A stretch of DNA of 64,000 nt from an uncultured Clostridia bacterium (GCA_947624965.1 CANQMN010000010.1:1-64000), one strand, 5' to 3'; shown: positions 25,320 to 34,758, counted from the first letter of the stretch. Translations and numbers: made by a program. Notes: generated by a model from the letters alone, not told the origin.

Positions 25320-26379
25320 ACCGCAACAGTTTGTTCCAGCCGTGCACATCGGGGAGCGCGCCGCGCTGGATGCCCGTAAGCGTCGCGTACAGACGGGCGG
25401 TGAGTTCGCCGATCTTTCCGCCGTTCACGACGTGGTCCTTTCCGCGGTAGCGGAACGCCCCCACGGGCGAGACGACCGCCGCCGTCCCCGTGCCGAACAT
25501 CTCCGAAAGCGCGCCGCTCTCCGCAGCCTGCGCGACTTCCTCCATCGTGATGCGCCGCTCCGAGACGGGATATCCCGCGTCCGCGAGCAGTTGCAGACAG
25601 CTCGCCCGCGTGATGCCCGGCAAGATGGAGCCGACGAGCGCGGGCGTCGCCACTTCGCCGCGGAACACGAAGAACACATTCATGCTCCCCGCCTCCTCCA
25701 CGTACTTTTTCTCGGCGGAATCCAGCCACAGCACTTGGTCGAAACCCATCTCTTCCGCGATCTCGCCCGATTTGATGCTCGCGGCGTAATTCCCGAGGCA
25801 CTTCGCCTCCCCCGTTCCGCCGAGGGAGGAGCGGGAATAAAATTCCTCGACGAGCAGTTTCGTCGGCTGTAACCCGCGCGCGTAATAGCTCCCCACGGGG
25901 GAGAGCAGGATGAAAAAGAGATATTCCGTGGACGCGTGCACGCCGAGCATGACGCGCGTCGCCACGATGGCGGGACGGATGTAGAGCGCGGTCTCGGGCT
26001 CGGAGGGGATCCAGTCCCGTTCGAGGCGGAGCAAGGTCTCCAACCCCTCCTCCGCGAGCTCCGCGGGGAAGCGGGGAATGCACATCCTGTCCGCGGAATT
26101 GTTCATGCGCTCCCAGTTGCGGTCGGGACGGAATACGGAGATCGTTCCGTCCGCGCGGCGGAACGCCTTCATCCCCTCGAACACGCCCTGCGCGTAGTGA
26201 AAGACGCAGGTCGCGAGGTCGAACGCGACGGGCTCGTTGGGCTCCACGCGCGCGTCGTGCCAGCCCTTCTCCCTCGTATAGCGCATCGTGAACATGTAAT
26301 CGGTAAAATATTTGCCGAAGCCGAGCGGTGTTCCCGCCGCGGGCTTGGGTTTGAGCTCCCTTCGTTCGATGATCTTCAT
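25318..26379 (-). CDS. ilvE: Branched-chain amino acid aminotransferase
   Basis: 353 residues, class IV PLP aminotransferase of the longer (type II) branch. YAQGVFEGMKAFRR, YIRPAIVA and the Schiff-base Lys region GGTGEAKCLGNYA are clear, with GSILPGITRASCLQL and EMFGTGTAAVVSPVG completing the cofactor site. It transfers the amino group in the last step of Leu, Ile and Val synthesis. The start follows the upstream stop without a gap and has AGGAGG, so it is coupled to the IMPACT-family gene. Confidence 0.96.
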   Translation of the reverse strand: MKIIERRELKPKPAAGTPLGFGKYFTDYMFTMRYTREKGWHDARVEPNEPVAFDLATCVFHYAQGVFEGMKAFRRADGTISVFRPDRNWERMNNSADRMCIPRFPAELAEEGLETLLRLERDWIPSEPETALYIRPAIVATRVMLGVHASTEYLFFILLSPVGSYYARGLQPTKLLVEEFYSRSSLGGTGEAKCLGNYAASIKSGEIAEEMGFDQVLWLDSAEKKYVEEAGSMNVFFVFRGEVATPALVGSILPGITRASCLQLLADAGYPVSERRITMEEVAQAAESGALSEMFGTGTAAVVSPVGAFRYRGKDHVVNGGKIGELTARLYATLTGIQRGALPDVHGWNKLLR

Positions 26380-27012
26380 TTATTCGTCCTCCTTGTGCGG
26401 GAACGGGTAAAAATAGCGTTTCCCCGCGCAGATCCGCACCCTTCCGTTAAAAAAGTCCCGCGCTCGCGCGCAGAACGTCTCCTCGTCTTCCTCTTTTACG
26501 GCGACGGTGAACGCCGCGTCCGCGCCGAATGCGCGGGAGAGCACGCACTCCCCTTCGAGAAAGCGGAGCGCCGCCCCCGTCTCGGCGTAATCCACCGAGA
26601 GCGTGAGCTCCGCGCACGCGGAGTACAGCCGCCGCTCCGCCGCATCCGCCGCCTCCGCCGCGAGCCGCGCGTACGCCCGCGTCAGCCCGCCCGCGCCCAG
26701 CTTCACGCCGCCGAAATAGCGGACGACGGCGACGGTCGTCTCCCGCAGGTCCTTGCTCTTCAAGACGCCGAGAATGGGCATGCCCGCCGTTCCCTGCGGT
26801 TCGCCCGCATCCGAAAAGCGTTGCAGGTTGCCCGTTTTATCCGCGATATACGCGAAACAGACGTGCGTGGCGAGCGGATGCGCCGCCCGCACGCGCGCAA
26901 GATATTCCCGCGCCGCCTCCTCGCCCTCGGTGTGGGCGCAGAAGCCGATAAAGCGGGACTTTTCGATGATCCTCTCGACGGCGGTCTCGCCGACGACGCT
27001 CTCGTAAGCCAT
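26380..27012 (-). CDS. YigZ/IMPACT-family protein
   Basis: 210 residues. The N-terminal UPF0029/IMPACT domain has KSRFIGFCAH, ATHVCFAY and the signature RFSDAGEPQGTAGMPIL plus VVRYFGGVKLGAGGLTRAY; a small C-terminal domain follows. Family members bind nucleic acid and are linked to translation control, but bacterial function is poorly defined. One nucleotide separates it from the tyrS stop and it is adjacent to ilvE. Confidence 0.93.
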   Translation of the reverse strand: MAYESVVGETAVERIIEKSRFIGFCAHTEGEEAAREYLARVRAAHPLATHVCFAYIADKTGNLQRFSDAGEPQGTAGMPILGVLKSKDLRETTVAVVRYFGGVKLGAGGLTRAYARLAAEAADAAERRLYSACAELTLSVDYAETGAALRFLEGECVLSRAFGADAAFTVAVKEEDEETFCARARDFFNGRVRICAGKRYFYPFPHKEDE

Positions 27013-27013
27013 G

Positions 27014-28207
27014 TTACGCGCGCACGATCTTCACGTGCGCCTTCTTCCCCTTGTGGAGCACGAACTCCCCCGCGGGCAGAGGCGCGTCGATCGCGGAGAC
27101 CTTCTCCGTGCCGATCGAGACGCCGCCCTGTTCCACGAGCCGCCGCGCCTCGCCGTTGGACTTCGCGAATCCCGCGGCGACGAGCGCGCCGATCACCGTC
27201 GTGCAGTCGGCGGGAATGGTGCGGACGGGCATCTCGCCCTCTCCGCCGAACGCCGCGCGCGCCTGCGAACGCGCCGCTTCCGCTTTTTCCGTTCCGTGGA
27301 CTTCGGCGGTGAGCTCGTAGGCAAGGCGTTCCTTCGCCGCGTTCATGCGCTCGTCGGGGTAGCGGCAGAGCTCCTTCACCTCCGAAAGCGGCACGAAGGT
27401 GAGAAGTTTGAAGCACTTCTCCACGTCCGCGTCCGCCGTGTTGCGCCAGTACTGGTAAAATTCGTAGGGGCTCGTCTTGTTCTCGTCCAGCCAGACCGCG
27501 CCCTTCTGCGTCTTGCCCATCTTCTTGCCCTCGCTCGTGGTGAGGAGGGTGAACGTCATCGCATAGGCGGGCTTTTGCTTTTTGCGGCGGATGAGGTCGG
27601 CGCCCGCGAGAATGTTGCTCCACTGGTCGTCGCCGCCCAGTTCCAGCGAACAGCCGTACCGCTCGTGCAGGACTAAAAAGTCGTATGCCTGCATGAGCAT
27701 ATAGTTGAATTCGAGGAAGGAAAGCCCCCGCTCCATGCGCGAACGGAAGCACTCCGCCGTGAGCATCTTGTTCACCGAAAAATGCACGCCGACGTCGCGC
27801 AGAAAATCGATATAGTTGAGCCCGAGGAGCCAATCCGCGTTGTTGACGACGATCGCCCCGTTCTCCCCTTCAAAATCGATAAAGCGCGCCATCTGCCGCT
27901 TGAAACACTCCACATGATGGGCGATGGTCTCCTTCGTCATCATCGCGCGCATGTCCGTTCTGCCCGAGGGGTCCCCGATCATCGCGGTCCCCCCGCCGAT
28001 GAGCACGATGGGACGGTGCCCCGCCCGCTGCATGTGCTTCATCGCGACGAGCTGCATGAAATGTCCCACGTGCAGACTGTCCGCCGTGGGGTCGAATCCG
28101 ATGTAGAAGGGCACGCTTTCCCGCCCGAGCATTTCGTACAGCTCGTCCTCGTAGACGGTCTGTTTCACAAATCCCCGCGCACGCAGGGTGTCCATGACGT
28201 TTTCCAT
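27014..28207 (-). CDS. tyrS: Tyrosyl-tRNA synthetase
   Basis: 397 residues, class I synthetase that charges tRNA-Tyr. HIGH-type motif HVGHF, substrate site GGDDQWSNI and KMSKS-type KMGKT identify it; an S4 RNA-binding domain ends the protein ([14 protein letters not shown]). Shine-Dalgarno GGGAG. The 78-nt gap upstream is too short for a T-box leader, so regulation by uncharged tRNA is unlikely here. Confidence 0.96.
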   Translation of the reverse strand: MENVMDTLRARGFVKQTVYEDELYEMLGRESVPFYIGFDPTADSLHVGHFMQLVAMKHMQRAGHRPIVLIGGGTAMIGDPSGRTDMRAMMTKETIAHHVECFKRQMARFIDFEGENGAIVVNNADWLLGLNYIDFLRDVGVHFSVNKMLTAECFRSRMERGLSFLEFNYMLMQAYDFLVLHERYGCSLELGGDDQWSNILAGADLIRRKKQKPAYAMTFTLLTTSEGKKMGKTQKGAVWLDENKTSPYEFYQYWRNTADADVEKCFKLLTFVPLSEVKELCRYPDERMNAAKERLAYELTAEVHGTEKAEAARSQARAAFGGEGEMPVRTIPADCTTVIGALVAAGFAKSNGEARRLVEQGGVSIGTEKVSAIDAPLPAGEFVLHKGKKAHVKIVRA

Positions 28208-28285
28208 GATCTGCTCCCGAAAAGATACGCTGCGCGGAAAACGCGCAACTTTACTCTGCCATTTTACACCGCGCGCCGCGCGTTG

Positions 28286-28465
28286 TCAAACGTTTGGGAG
28301 AAGAATTGCGCTTTTTTCGCGCGCGGCGGGGTTGAGCCCGCGGAGCGCGGAGAGCTCCTCTTCGGCGGAGCGGAAGCGCGTGAGTTCGAGGCGGAGCGCG
28401 CGGTTGCGCCGCGCCCGCTTCTCCGCTTCGTAGGCGGCGATCAGTTGGTCTACACTCTGTTTCAT
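28286..28465 (-). CDS. Small helical protein upstream of tyrS
   Basis: 59 residues from ATG 28465 (MKQSVDQLIAAYEAEKRARR...), Arg/Glu/Leu-rich and predicted helical throughout, possibly coiled coil. The start codon directly follows AGGAGGC, and TAAAAT lies 7 nt upstream, another leaderless-like layout. Divergent from the WYL regulator gene. No family recognised. Confidence 0.55.
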   Translation of the reverse strand: MKQSVDQLIAAYEAEKRARRNRALRLELTRFRSAEEELSALRGLNPAAREKSAILLPNV

Positions 28466-28488
28466 GCCTCCTATTTTACACAAAATAC

Positions 28489-28517
28489 TTGACATATATT
28501 GTCATATATGTTAAAAT
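28489..28517 (+). promoter_or_regulatory. WYL-gene promoter with embedded operator
   Basis: TTGACA, 17-bp spacer, TAAAAT. The spacer region is a palindrome, ACATATA-TTGTCA-TATATGT (28492-28511), so a bound regulator would block polymerase. Autoregulation by the WYL protein is the simplest reading. Confidence 0.75.
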
Positions 28518-28543
28518 ATTTTCCGAAAAGGAGAAAATTTTTT

Positions 28544-29479
28544 ATGAAATACGAAGTGATGCTCGATATCCTGTTCACCCTGCTCGCAAAGCGGAAGGCG
28601 AGCGCTTCCGAACTCTCGAAAAAATACGGCATTTCCGTGCGCTCCGTCTACCGCTATATCGACGAGATGACCGTCTCGGGCGTGCCCATAGAGGTCGCGC
28701 GGGGTCCGCGGGGCGGCATGTACATTTCGGACGCCTACAAGCTCCCCAAGGGATTTTTCACGCGGGAGGAGTACGCGAAGGCGATCGACGCCATGCGCGC
28801 GATGAACGGCGAACTCGGGGACGAAACGCTCTCCTCCGCGATCGACAAGCTCACCGCGCAGTTCAAGAGCGAGCAAAAGGACGGCTCTCTCTCGGGCAAC
28901 ATCCTCGTGGACAGCGGCACGTGGGGCGACGAGCACGGCTTTACCGAAAAGATCGACGTGTTCGAGCGCGCCATCGAGGCGCGGGAAGCCGTGCGCATAG
29001 AATATGCGGACCGCGGCGGCGAGCGCACGCAGCGGGTGATCCTCCCCCATCTGCTCGTCTATAAGCAGAACATCTGGTACGTGTTCGCCTACTGCCGCCT
29101 GCGCGAGGCGTTCCGCCTGTTCAAGCTGGGACGGGTGCGCGCCGTCCTCTTCACGGGGGAGAAGTTTGAACGGCTCCCCTTCTCGCGCGAGGATATCCCG
29201 CTCAACTTCCGCTACGGCGCGGATCATTCGGTGGACGCCACGTTTGCCGTGGAGCCCTCCGCCCTCGCCTACGCGCAGGAGTGGCTGGGCGTGGAGAACG
29301 TGCGCGAGCGGGACGGAGGCTACCGCTGCGACGTCTCCCTCCCCAACGACGAGGCGCTGCTCGGCAAAATTTTGTCCGCGGGAAGCGGCTTCCGCGTGGT
29401 CGAGCCCGCATGGCTCGCCGCACGCGTGAAAGAGGAAGCGGAGCGGATCGCCGCCCTGTATGCGGGAGAGGCGCAATAA
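28544..29479 (+). CDS. HTH and WYL-domain transcriptional regulator
   Basis: 311 residues from ATG 28544 (AAAGGAG 10 nt upstream). N-terminal winged helix (SASELSKKYGISVRSVYRYIDEM) and a WYL sensor domain (LPHLLVYKQNIWYVFAYCRLREAFRLFKLGRV), followed by the WCX C-terminal extension. WYL proteins sense ligands or nucleic acid. It overlaps no gene; murG begins 28 nt downstream. Confidence 0.9.
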   Translation: MKYEVMLDILFTLLAKRKASASELSKKYGISVRSVYRYIDEMTVSGVPIEVARGPRGGMYISDAYKLPKGFFTREEYAKAIDAMRAMNGELGDETLSSAIDKLTAQFKSEQKDGSLSGNILVDSGTWGDEHGFTEKIDVFERAIEAREAVRIEYADRGGERTQRVILPHLLVYKQNIWYVFAYCRLREAFRLFKLGRVRAVLFTGEKFERLPFSREDIPLNFRYGADHSVDATFAVEPSALAYAQEWLGVENVRERDGGYRCDVSLPNDEALLGKILSAGSGFRVVEPAWLAARVKEEAERIAALYAGEAQ

Positions 29480-29507
29480 ATTCGGGCGGAACGCATATAC
29501 TGTCTCA

Positions 29508-30554
29508 ATGAAACGCATTCTCTTCTGCGGTGGCGGGAGCGCGGGACACGTCGTGCCCAATCTCGCCCTCATGAACGAACTCAAATACTCGCATACCCTC
29601 TTCTATATGGGGACGGGCGGCATCGAAAAGACGCTCGTCGAAGAAGCGGGGTATGCTTTTTTTCGCGTGGACTGCCCCAAACTTGCGCGCGCGTTCACCG
29701 CGGAAAATTTGAAAATTCCCTTCCGTCTCCGCCGCGCGAAAAAGGAGGCGCTCGCCGTGCTCGGACGGGAACGCCCCAACCTCGTGTTCTCCAAGGGCGG
29801 CTTTGCGAGCTATCCCGCCGTTTGGGCGGCGCACAAGCTGGGCATTCCCGCGCTCACCCACGAGAGCGACCTCTCCCCCGGGCTGTGCACGCGGCTCATC
29901 GCGAAAAAGTGCGTGCGCGTACTCACCTCCTTCCCCGAGACGGCGGAACGGTTTGCGAACGGCGTCTGCACGGGCTCGCCCGTCCGCCGCGAAATTTTGA
30001 GCGGCGAACGCATGCGCGCCCGCAAAAAATACGGCTTCCCCGAAGGGAAGCCCGTACTGCTCGCGCTCGGCGGCGGGAGCGGGAGCGCCGCGATCAACCG
30101 CGCCCTGCGCGACGCCCTTCCCCGCCTGCTCGGCGACTTCTACGTCCTGCACCTGTGCGGGCGGGGGAACCTCGCCGCGCAAAAGGAGGGTTACGTCCAG
30201 CGGGAGTTTGAAAACGACATGGGCAGCGCGTACGCCTGCGCCGACGTCGTGCTCGCGCGGGCGGGGAGCAACACGGTGTTTGAACTGCTCGCTCTCAAAA
30301 AGCCCGCCGCGCTCGTTCCCCTGCAAAAGAGTTCGCGGGGGGATCAGTACGAAAACGCGCTCTACTTTTCGCGCAAGGGGCTCGCAAGGCTTTTGCCCGA
30401 GAGCGAACTTTCGTCGCTGTGCGACGCGGTGAAGGAGACGTATTTCTCCCCCGCGCTCCGCGCCGCGCTCGCCGCCTGCACGATAGAGAGCGGGACGCCC
30501 GCCGTCCTCGAAGAGATCCGCGCCGTCCTTCAAGCGGGCGGGGCGAGCGAATAG
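29508..30554 (+). CDS. murG: UDP-GlcNAc:lipid I GlcNAc-transferase
   Basis: 348 residues. N-terminal GGGSAGHVVPNLAL glycine loop, FSKGGFASYPAVWAA, HESDLSPGL and the donor-site segment ADVVLARAGSNTVFELLALKKPAALVPL are MurG signatures. It makes lipid II from lipid I at the inner face of the membrane. No Shine-Dalgarno is seen; TATACT lies 6 nt before the ATG but without a -35. The start at 29508 is where the family homology begins. It lies outside a division/cell-wall cluster. Its end overlaps yunB by 25 nt, tail to tail. Confidence 0.92.
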   Translation: MKRILFCGGGSAGHVVPNLALMNELKYSHTLFYMGTGGIEKTLVEEAGYAFFRVDCPKLARAFTAENLKIPFRLRRAKKEALAVLGRERPNLVFSKGGFASYPAVWAAHKLGIPALTHESDLSPGLCTRLIAKKCVRVLTSFPETAERFANGVCTGSPVRREILSGERMRARKKYGFPEGKPVLLALGGGSGSAAINRALRDALPRLLGDFYVLHLCGRGNLAAQKEGYVQREFENDMGSAYACADVVLARAGSNTVFELLALKKPAALVPLQKSSRGDQYENALYFSRKGLARLLPESELSSLCDAVKETYFSPALRAALAACTIESGTPAVLEEIRAVLQAGGASE

Positions 30555-31237
30555 CCGTCGCCGAAGATATCCGCCTGCAAATAGGTATCGGGCACCTTGC
30601 CGACGAGCACGCTCTCGCAGATGAGGACTTCCGTGAGCGAGGCGAAATTGCTCGTCCCCGCGGGCATGACGATGGAGATGTCCGCGACGATTTCGAGATA
30701 GATGGAGTGCTTGGTCTGGTTGATGCCCGCCTCCTCGAACTTGGAGGCGAAACTGCACGCCACGTTGGAGATGGGGATGATCTTGATGTTCACCGCGGGT
30801 CCGAAGCCCGCCCACGCCTCGATGCCCGTGAACGCGCCGAGCGGCACATCGACGCCGCTTTCGCTCATGCGCTGTAAATTTTCCTGCGACATATACGCCG
30901 CGTCGCGCGCGATGCGGTTGATTTTGAGGGAATCGGACGTGATGGCGAGAATGTTCCCCGCGCCGTCCCGTTCCACCGTTACGAGATCCTCGTAGCGCAC
31001 TGCGTCCGAGAGGGTATAATAGATGGCGTCGTTGACGGCGACCGTCGTGATGGAGCGCATCGTCGCCTCCGCGATGGACTTCAATACCCCCGTTACGTTG
31101 TGGAGCATGAGCGCGGCGAGCCCGACGAGCGTGAGACAGACGATCGCCGCCACGACGCGCCTTTTCACGCGGGAACGAGCTTTCACACCCCATACTATGT
31201 TTGTCCGCGCGGCGTTATGCCGCGCGGACGCGCTCAT
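30530..31237 (-). CDS. yunB: Sporulation protein YunB family
   Basis: 235 residues: basic N-terminus, one membrane helix (VVAAIVCLTLVGLAALML) and the YunB body with VNDAIYYTL, KINRIARDAAYMSQENLQRM, VPLGAFTG and the signature FEEAGINQTKHSIYLEIV. YunB is a sigma-E-dependent sporulation protein in Bacillus. ATG 31237 overlaps the HAD-gene stop (ATGA); a GTG at 31186 next to the membrane helix is an alternative, with a GC-rich hairpin between the two. Its presence argues that the host can sporulate. Confidence 0.87.
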   Translation of the reverse strand: MSASARHNAARTNIVWGVKARSRVKRRVVAAIVCLTLVGLAALMLHNVTGVLKSIAEATMRSITTVAVNDAIYYTLSDAVRYEDLVTVERDGAGNILAITSDSLKINRIARDAAYMSQENLQRMSESGVDVPLGAFTGIEAWAGFGPAVNIKIIPISNVACSFASKFEEAGINQTKHSIYLEIVADISIVMPAGTSNFASLTEVLICESVLVGKVPDTYLQADIFGDGYSLAPPA

Positions 31238-32103
31238 TTTTTATCCCGCTTCTCCTCCGCTTCCTCCCGCCGCGCGCGGTGGTTGCGTTCGAGCGCCTCG
31301 CTCACCGCCGTCTTTTCGATGATCGCCTTCACGAGGCTGTCGAGCTCCCGCCCCTCCCGATAGTCCGCCGCCGCAAAGAAGCGTATGCGACTTTCCTGCA
31401 TCATGCGGTAGACCTTGGAGCGGTCGTTCTTTTCGGGGTCGTATACGCCGATCGAATAGCCGCCGTACGAATTGACGAGCTTCATGCAGGGGACATCGGT
31501 GTCGCTGTCCCCGAAGTACACCATGTTGCGGAAGGGAATGCGCATCGCGTCCCGCTCGAAGCGGTCGTTGACCGCGGGGTCGTTCACGTCGAGCACGCCC
31601 TTGGAGATGCGGAAGAGGAACTGCGTCTTGTTGGTGTAGTTCACCGCCTGCGCGGGCCACACCGCGACCCCCTTTTCGTCGTAATAGAACGCGCTCGCGT
31701 AAATTTTGCGGAACCGCTTGGCGATGCCCGTTCCCTCGATCATCTCTTTGAGCCCCGAGGAGATGACGTAGTGCTCCACCTGCACCCCCTTTTCGTCCCC
31801 GTAGGCGTCCACGCGGGAGAACCATTCCTCCACCCCCGGAAAGAGCGCGACTTTGCTGCCGTACGCTTCGAGCGCCTCCTTTTTCAGCACGAAGTTGCCG
31901 TACGCGCCCTGCACCATGAGGTACATATAGGCGAGATTGGCGTCCATGTCGTTGCCGCGGGCGAGGGCGTTCGCCGCCTCCCAGAACTTGTTCACGTCGT
32001 AGTGCACGGACTGGATATACCCCTGCGCCTGCATGTCGTCGGGCGAGAGCGTCTTGTCGAAATCGTAGCAGAGCGCGAGAATGGGTCTTTCGGTTTGTTC
32101 CAT
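31234..32103 (-). CDS. HAD-superfamily phosphatase
   Basis: 289 residues. Motif I CYDFDKTLSPDD supplies the nucleophile Asp; motif II VISSGLKEMIEG; the acidic motif IV MVYFGDSDTDVPCMK. A helical cap sits between. Probably a phosphohydrolase for a small phosphate ester; substrate unknown. Start chosen at ATG 32103 with AGGAGA. Overlaps the yunB start, so the two may be co-expressed. Confidence 0.88.
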   Translation of the reverse strand: MEQTERPILALCYDFDKTLSPDDMQAQGYIQSVHYDVNKFWEAANALARGNDMDANLAYMYLMVQGAYGNFVLKKEALEAYGSKVALFPGVEEWFSRVDAYGDEKGVQVEHYVISSGLKEMIEGTGIAKRFRKIYASAFYYDEKGVAVWPAQAVNYTNKTQFLFRISKGVLDVNDPAVNDRFERDAMRIPFRNMVYFGDSDTDVPCMKLVNSYGGYSIGVYDPEKNDRSKVYRMMQESRIRFFAAADYREGRELDSLVKAIIEKTAVSEALERNHRARREEAEEKRDKK

Positions 32104-32221
32104 CGTTTGTTCTCCTCGGTCCTTTCCTTGCCGTATTTTCCCATTCATTATAGCGCAAACTGGGCGGCGCTGTCAACCTGCGGCGAAAAATCGAAAGCCG
32201 CGCATTTTTCCGCGCAATCGC

Positions 32222-32250
32222 TTTACACGCCCGCCCTTTTTGAGTATAAT
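32222..32250 (+). promoter_or_regulatory. Promoter of the VUT transporter operon
   Basis: TTTACA, 17-bp spacer, TATAAT; predicted start near 32257, giving a leader of about 95 nt. Confidence 0.8.
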
Positions 32251-32256
32251 AACGGT

Positions 32257-32351
32257 TGCACGGCGGGATGTTCCTTGCAAAACCATCCCTGCCGCGCCTC
32301 CGCCTGTGCGGTTGGGCGTCTTTTCGCCGATAAAAAACAAGGAGGCTTCCC
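32257..32351 (+). promoter_or_regulatory. Structured leader, possible preQ1-type riboswitch
   Basis: The leader contains a strong hairpin (CGGC-GGGATG ... CATCCC-T-GCCG), a second small stem (GGCG/CGCC), and then GATAAAAAACAAGGAGGC, which looks like the A-rich tail plus ribosome site of class I preQ1 riboswitches. An upstream GCCTCC is exactly complementary to GGAGGC at the ribosome site. The downstream gene is a queuosine-precursor-type transporter. The conserved preQ1-I loop is not convincing, so the ligand is uncertain. Confidence 0.4.
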
Positions 32352-33110
32352 ATGAAGCAAGCCGTAAAGAACTTTTTTGACCAATTCAAACTGTTGCTGT
32401 CCTCCGTTCCCCCCCTCGTGTTCGCGCTCTTTCTGCTGTCCGTATTCGCCATGAATTTGCTCGCGAACAAGAGCATCGACCTCGGGCTCGACTGGCTCGC
32501 GCTCGACTGCGGCATCACCGTCTCGTGGGTGGCGTTTCTGTGCATGGACGTGCTCACCAAGCGGTTCGGACCGAAGGCGGCGACAATGCTCTCCGTCTTT
32601 GCCATTGCGATCAATCTCGCCGTCTGCCTCGTCTTCTATCTCGCGAGCCTCATTCCGGGCACATGGGGTGCGTTTTTCGACTTCGGGGAACAGCCCGTCG
32701 TCAATTCCGCGCTCGATTCGACGTTCGGCGGAACGTGGTATGTGCTGCTCGGCAGTACGGTCGCCTTTATCGTCTCGGCGGCCGTCAACAACTTCTCCAA
32801 CTGGGGGATCGGCAAGCTCTTCCGCAAAAAGCCCGACGGCTTCGCCGCCTACGCTTGCAGGAGCTACCTCTCCACCGCGTTGGGGCAGTTCGCCGACAAC
32901 CTCATCTTCGCCTTCCTCGTGAGCTATTTCTTCTTCGGGTGGAGCCCCCTGCAATGCGTCACCTGCGCGGCGACGGGCATGGTCGCGGAGCTCCTGTGCG
33001 AGGCGGTGTTCTCCCCCGTCGGCTATAAAATTTGCGATCGTTGGAAAAAACGGGGCGTGGGAAAAGCCTATCTCGACTATGTTTCCCGCGCGGACGGGGA
33101 GGCGGTATGA
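32352..33110 (+). CDS. VUT-family transporter (queuosine precursor type)
   Basis: 252 residues with about six membrane helices. MNLLANKSIDLG, DVLTKRFGPKAA, YLSTALGQFADNLIFAFLV and TGMVAELLCEAVFSPVGY match the vitamin-uptake (VUT/YhhQ) family, whose members import queuosine precursors such as preQ1 or preQ0. Strong AAGGAGG start. Overlaps the following SDR gene by ATGA. Confidence 0.88.
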   Translation: MKQAVKNFFDQFKLLLSSVPPLVFALFLLSVFAMNLLANKSIDLGLDWLALDCGITVSWVAFLCMDVLTKRFGPKAATMLSVFAIAINLAVCLVFYLASLIPGTWGAFFDFGEQPVVNSALDSTFGGTWYVLLGSTVAFIVSAAVNNFSNWGIGKLFRKKPDGFAAYACRSYLSTALGQFADNLIFAFLVSYFFFGWSPLQCVTCAATGMVAELLCEAVFSPVGYKICDRWKKRGVGKAYLDYVSRADGEAV

Positions 33111-33751
33111 AAGTTTTGGTAACGGGCGCGAGCCGCGGCATCGGCAGGGCGATCGCGGAAAAATTTCTCGCGTGCGGGCACGAGGTCGTGGGGTTGGACC
33201 TGCTTCCCGCCCCCTTCTCCGATAAAAACTACACGCACTGCATCTGCGACGTTACGGGGGAACTTCCCGATATCCGAAATGTGGAGATCCTCGTCAACAA
33301 CGCGGGCGTGCAGAACAGCGGGCGGGACATCGCCGTCAACCTCGAAGGGACCATCCGCGCGACCGAAAAATACGGCGTTCATCCCCCCGTGAAGAGCATC
33401 GTGTTCATCGCCTCCGCGAGCGCCTCGACGGGCGCGGAGTTCCCCGAATACGCGGCGAGCAAGGGCGGGCTCCTCGCCTATATGAAGAACGTCGCCCTCC
33501 GCGTGGCGGCGTGGGGCGCGACGGCAAACAGCATCTCCCCCGGCGGCGTCCGCACCGAGCTCAACCGCCGCGTGATGGACGACCCCGCCCTCTGGGAACA
33601 GATCATGGAGGAGACCCCGCTCAAAAAGTGGGCGACCGCGGAGGAGATCGCCGAATGGACATACTTCGTCGCCGCCGTGAACAGATCGATGACCGCACAG
33701 GATATCATCGTGGACAACGGCGAGAGCGCGCGGGCGAAATTCATCTGGTGA
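33107..33751 (+). CDS. Short-chain dehydrogenase/reductase
   Basis: 214 residues. NAD(P) loop VTGASRGIGRAIA, NNAG, catalytic Ser and YAASK, and SPGGVRTELNRR mark a classical SDR. It lacks part of the usual central region, which makes it shorter than the typical 250. ATG overlaps the transporter stop, so it is translationally coupled to it. Substrate not predictable. Confidence 0.9.
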   Translation: MKVLVTGASRGIGRAIAEKFLACGHEVVGLDLLPAPFSDKNYTHCICDVTGELPDIRNVEILVNNAGVQNSGRDIAVNLEGTIRATEKYGVHPPVKSIVFIASASASTGAEFPEYAASKGGLLAYMKNVALRVAAWGATANSISPGGVRTELNRRVMDDPALWEQIMEETPLKKWATAEEIAEWTYFVAAVNRSMTAQDIIVDNGESARAKFIW

Positions 33752-33804
33752 TAGGAGCCCCCAAGCGCGGGCTCTTACAAATAAATTTTCAAAAGGAGCA
33801 GAAT

Positions 33805-34758
33805 ATGACAGACGAATGGGATAAGACGTTTCCCGAGGACAAGCGCGTATCGCACGAAAAAGCGACCTTCCGCAACCGCTACGGCGTCGAACTCGCCGCG
33901 GATGTGTACGCGCCGAAAAAGGCGGAGGAAAAACTGCCCGCCGTCGCCATGTGCGGACCCTTCGGCGCGGTCAAGGAACAGGCGTCCGGGCTGTACGCCC
34001 AAACGCTCGCCGCGCGCGGATTTCTCACGGTCGCGTTCGACCCCTCCTATACGGGCGAGAGCGGCGGGGAGCCCAGATACGTCGCCTCCCCCGACATCAA
34101 TACGGAGGACTTCTGCGCCGCGGTGGACTTCCTCTCCTGCGAGCCGCGCGTCGATCCCGCGAAGATCGGCATCCTCGGCATCTGCGGCTGGGGCGGCATG
34201 GCGATCAACGCCGCCGCCATAGACACCCGCATCAAGGCGACGGTCGCCTCCACGATGTACGACATGACCCGCGTCTCCGCGCGCGGCTACTTCGACGCCA
34301 TGGACGAGGACGCGCGCTACGAGATGAAAAAGGCGCTGAACGCACAGCGCACCGCCGATTTCAAGCGCGGGAGCTACGCCCGCGCGGGCGGCGTCGTCGA
34401 TCCCCTTCCCGCCGACGCGCCCTTCTTCGTAAAGGACTATTACGACTACTACAAGACGAAACGGGGCTACCATGTCCGCAGTCTCAACTCCAACGACGGC
34501 TGGAATACGACTTCCTCCCTCTCCTTTATCAACATGCCCATCCTGCAATACGCGGGCGAGATCCGCAGCGCCGTGCTCCTCGTGCACGGCGAGAAGGCGC
34601 ACTCCCGCTATTTCTCGGAGGACGCCTTCAAGCTGCTCAAAGGAGACAACAAGGAGCTTCTCCTTATCCCGAACGCCGTCCACACCGACCTCTACGACCA
34701 AACGGACAAAATCCCCTTCGCGAAGATCGAAGCGTTCTATCGGGAGTATCTGAAATAA
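33805..34758 (+). CDS. Alpha/beta hydrolase with Cys at the nucleophile site
   Basis: 317 residues, start with AAAGGAG. The nucleophile elbow reads ILGICGWGG, with Cys in place of the common Ser, as in dienelactone-hydrolase-like proteins; NAVHTDLYD carries the probable catalytic His and VLLVHGEKAHSRYF the acid region. No signal peptide. Substrate unknown. Ends at a strong terminator. Confidence 0.85.
   Translation: MTDEWDKTFPEDKRVSHEKATFRNRYGVELAADVYAPKKAEEKLPAVAMCGPFGAVKEQASGLYAQTLAARGFLTVAFDPSYTGESGGEPRYVASPDINTEDFCAAVDFLSCEPRVDPAKIGILGICGWGGMAINAAAIDTRIKATVASTMYDMTRVSARGYFDAMDEDARYEMKKALNAQRTADFKRGSYARAGGVVDPLPADAPFFVKDYYDYYKTKRGYHVRSLNSNDGWNTTSSLSFINMPILQYAGEIRSAVLLVHGEKAHSRYFSEDAFKLLKGDNKELLLIPNAVHTDLYDQTDKIPFAKIEAFYREYLK

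Noticed and set aside
28208-28285. T-box leader for tyrS
   Set aside because: The gap is 78 nt and lacks the T-box sequence and specifier stem.
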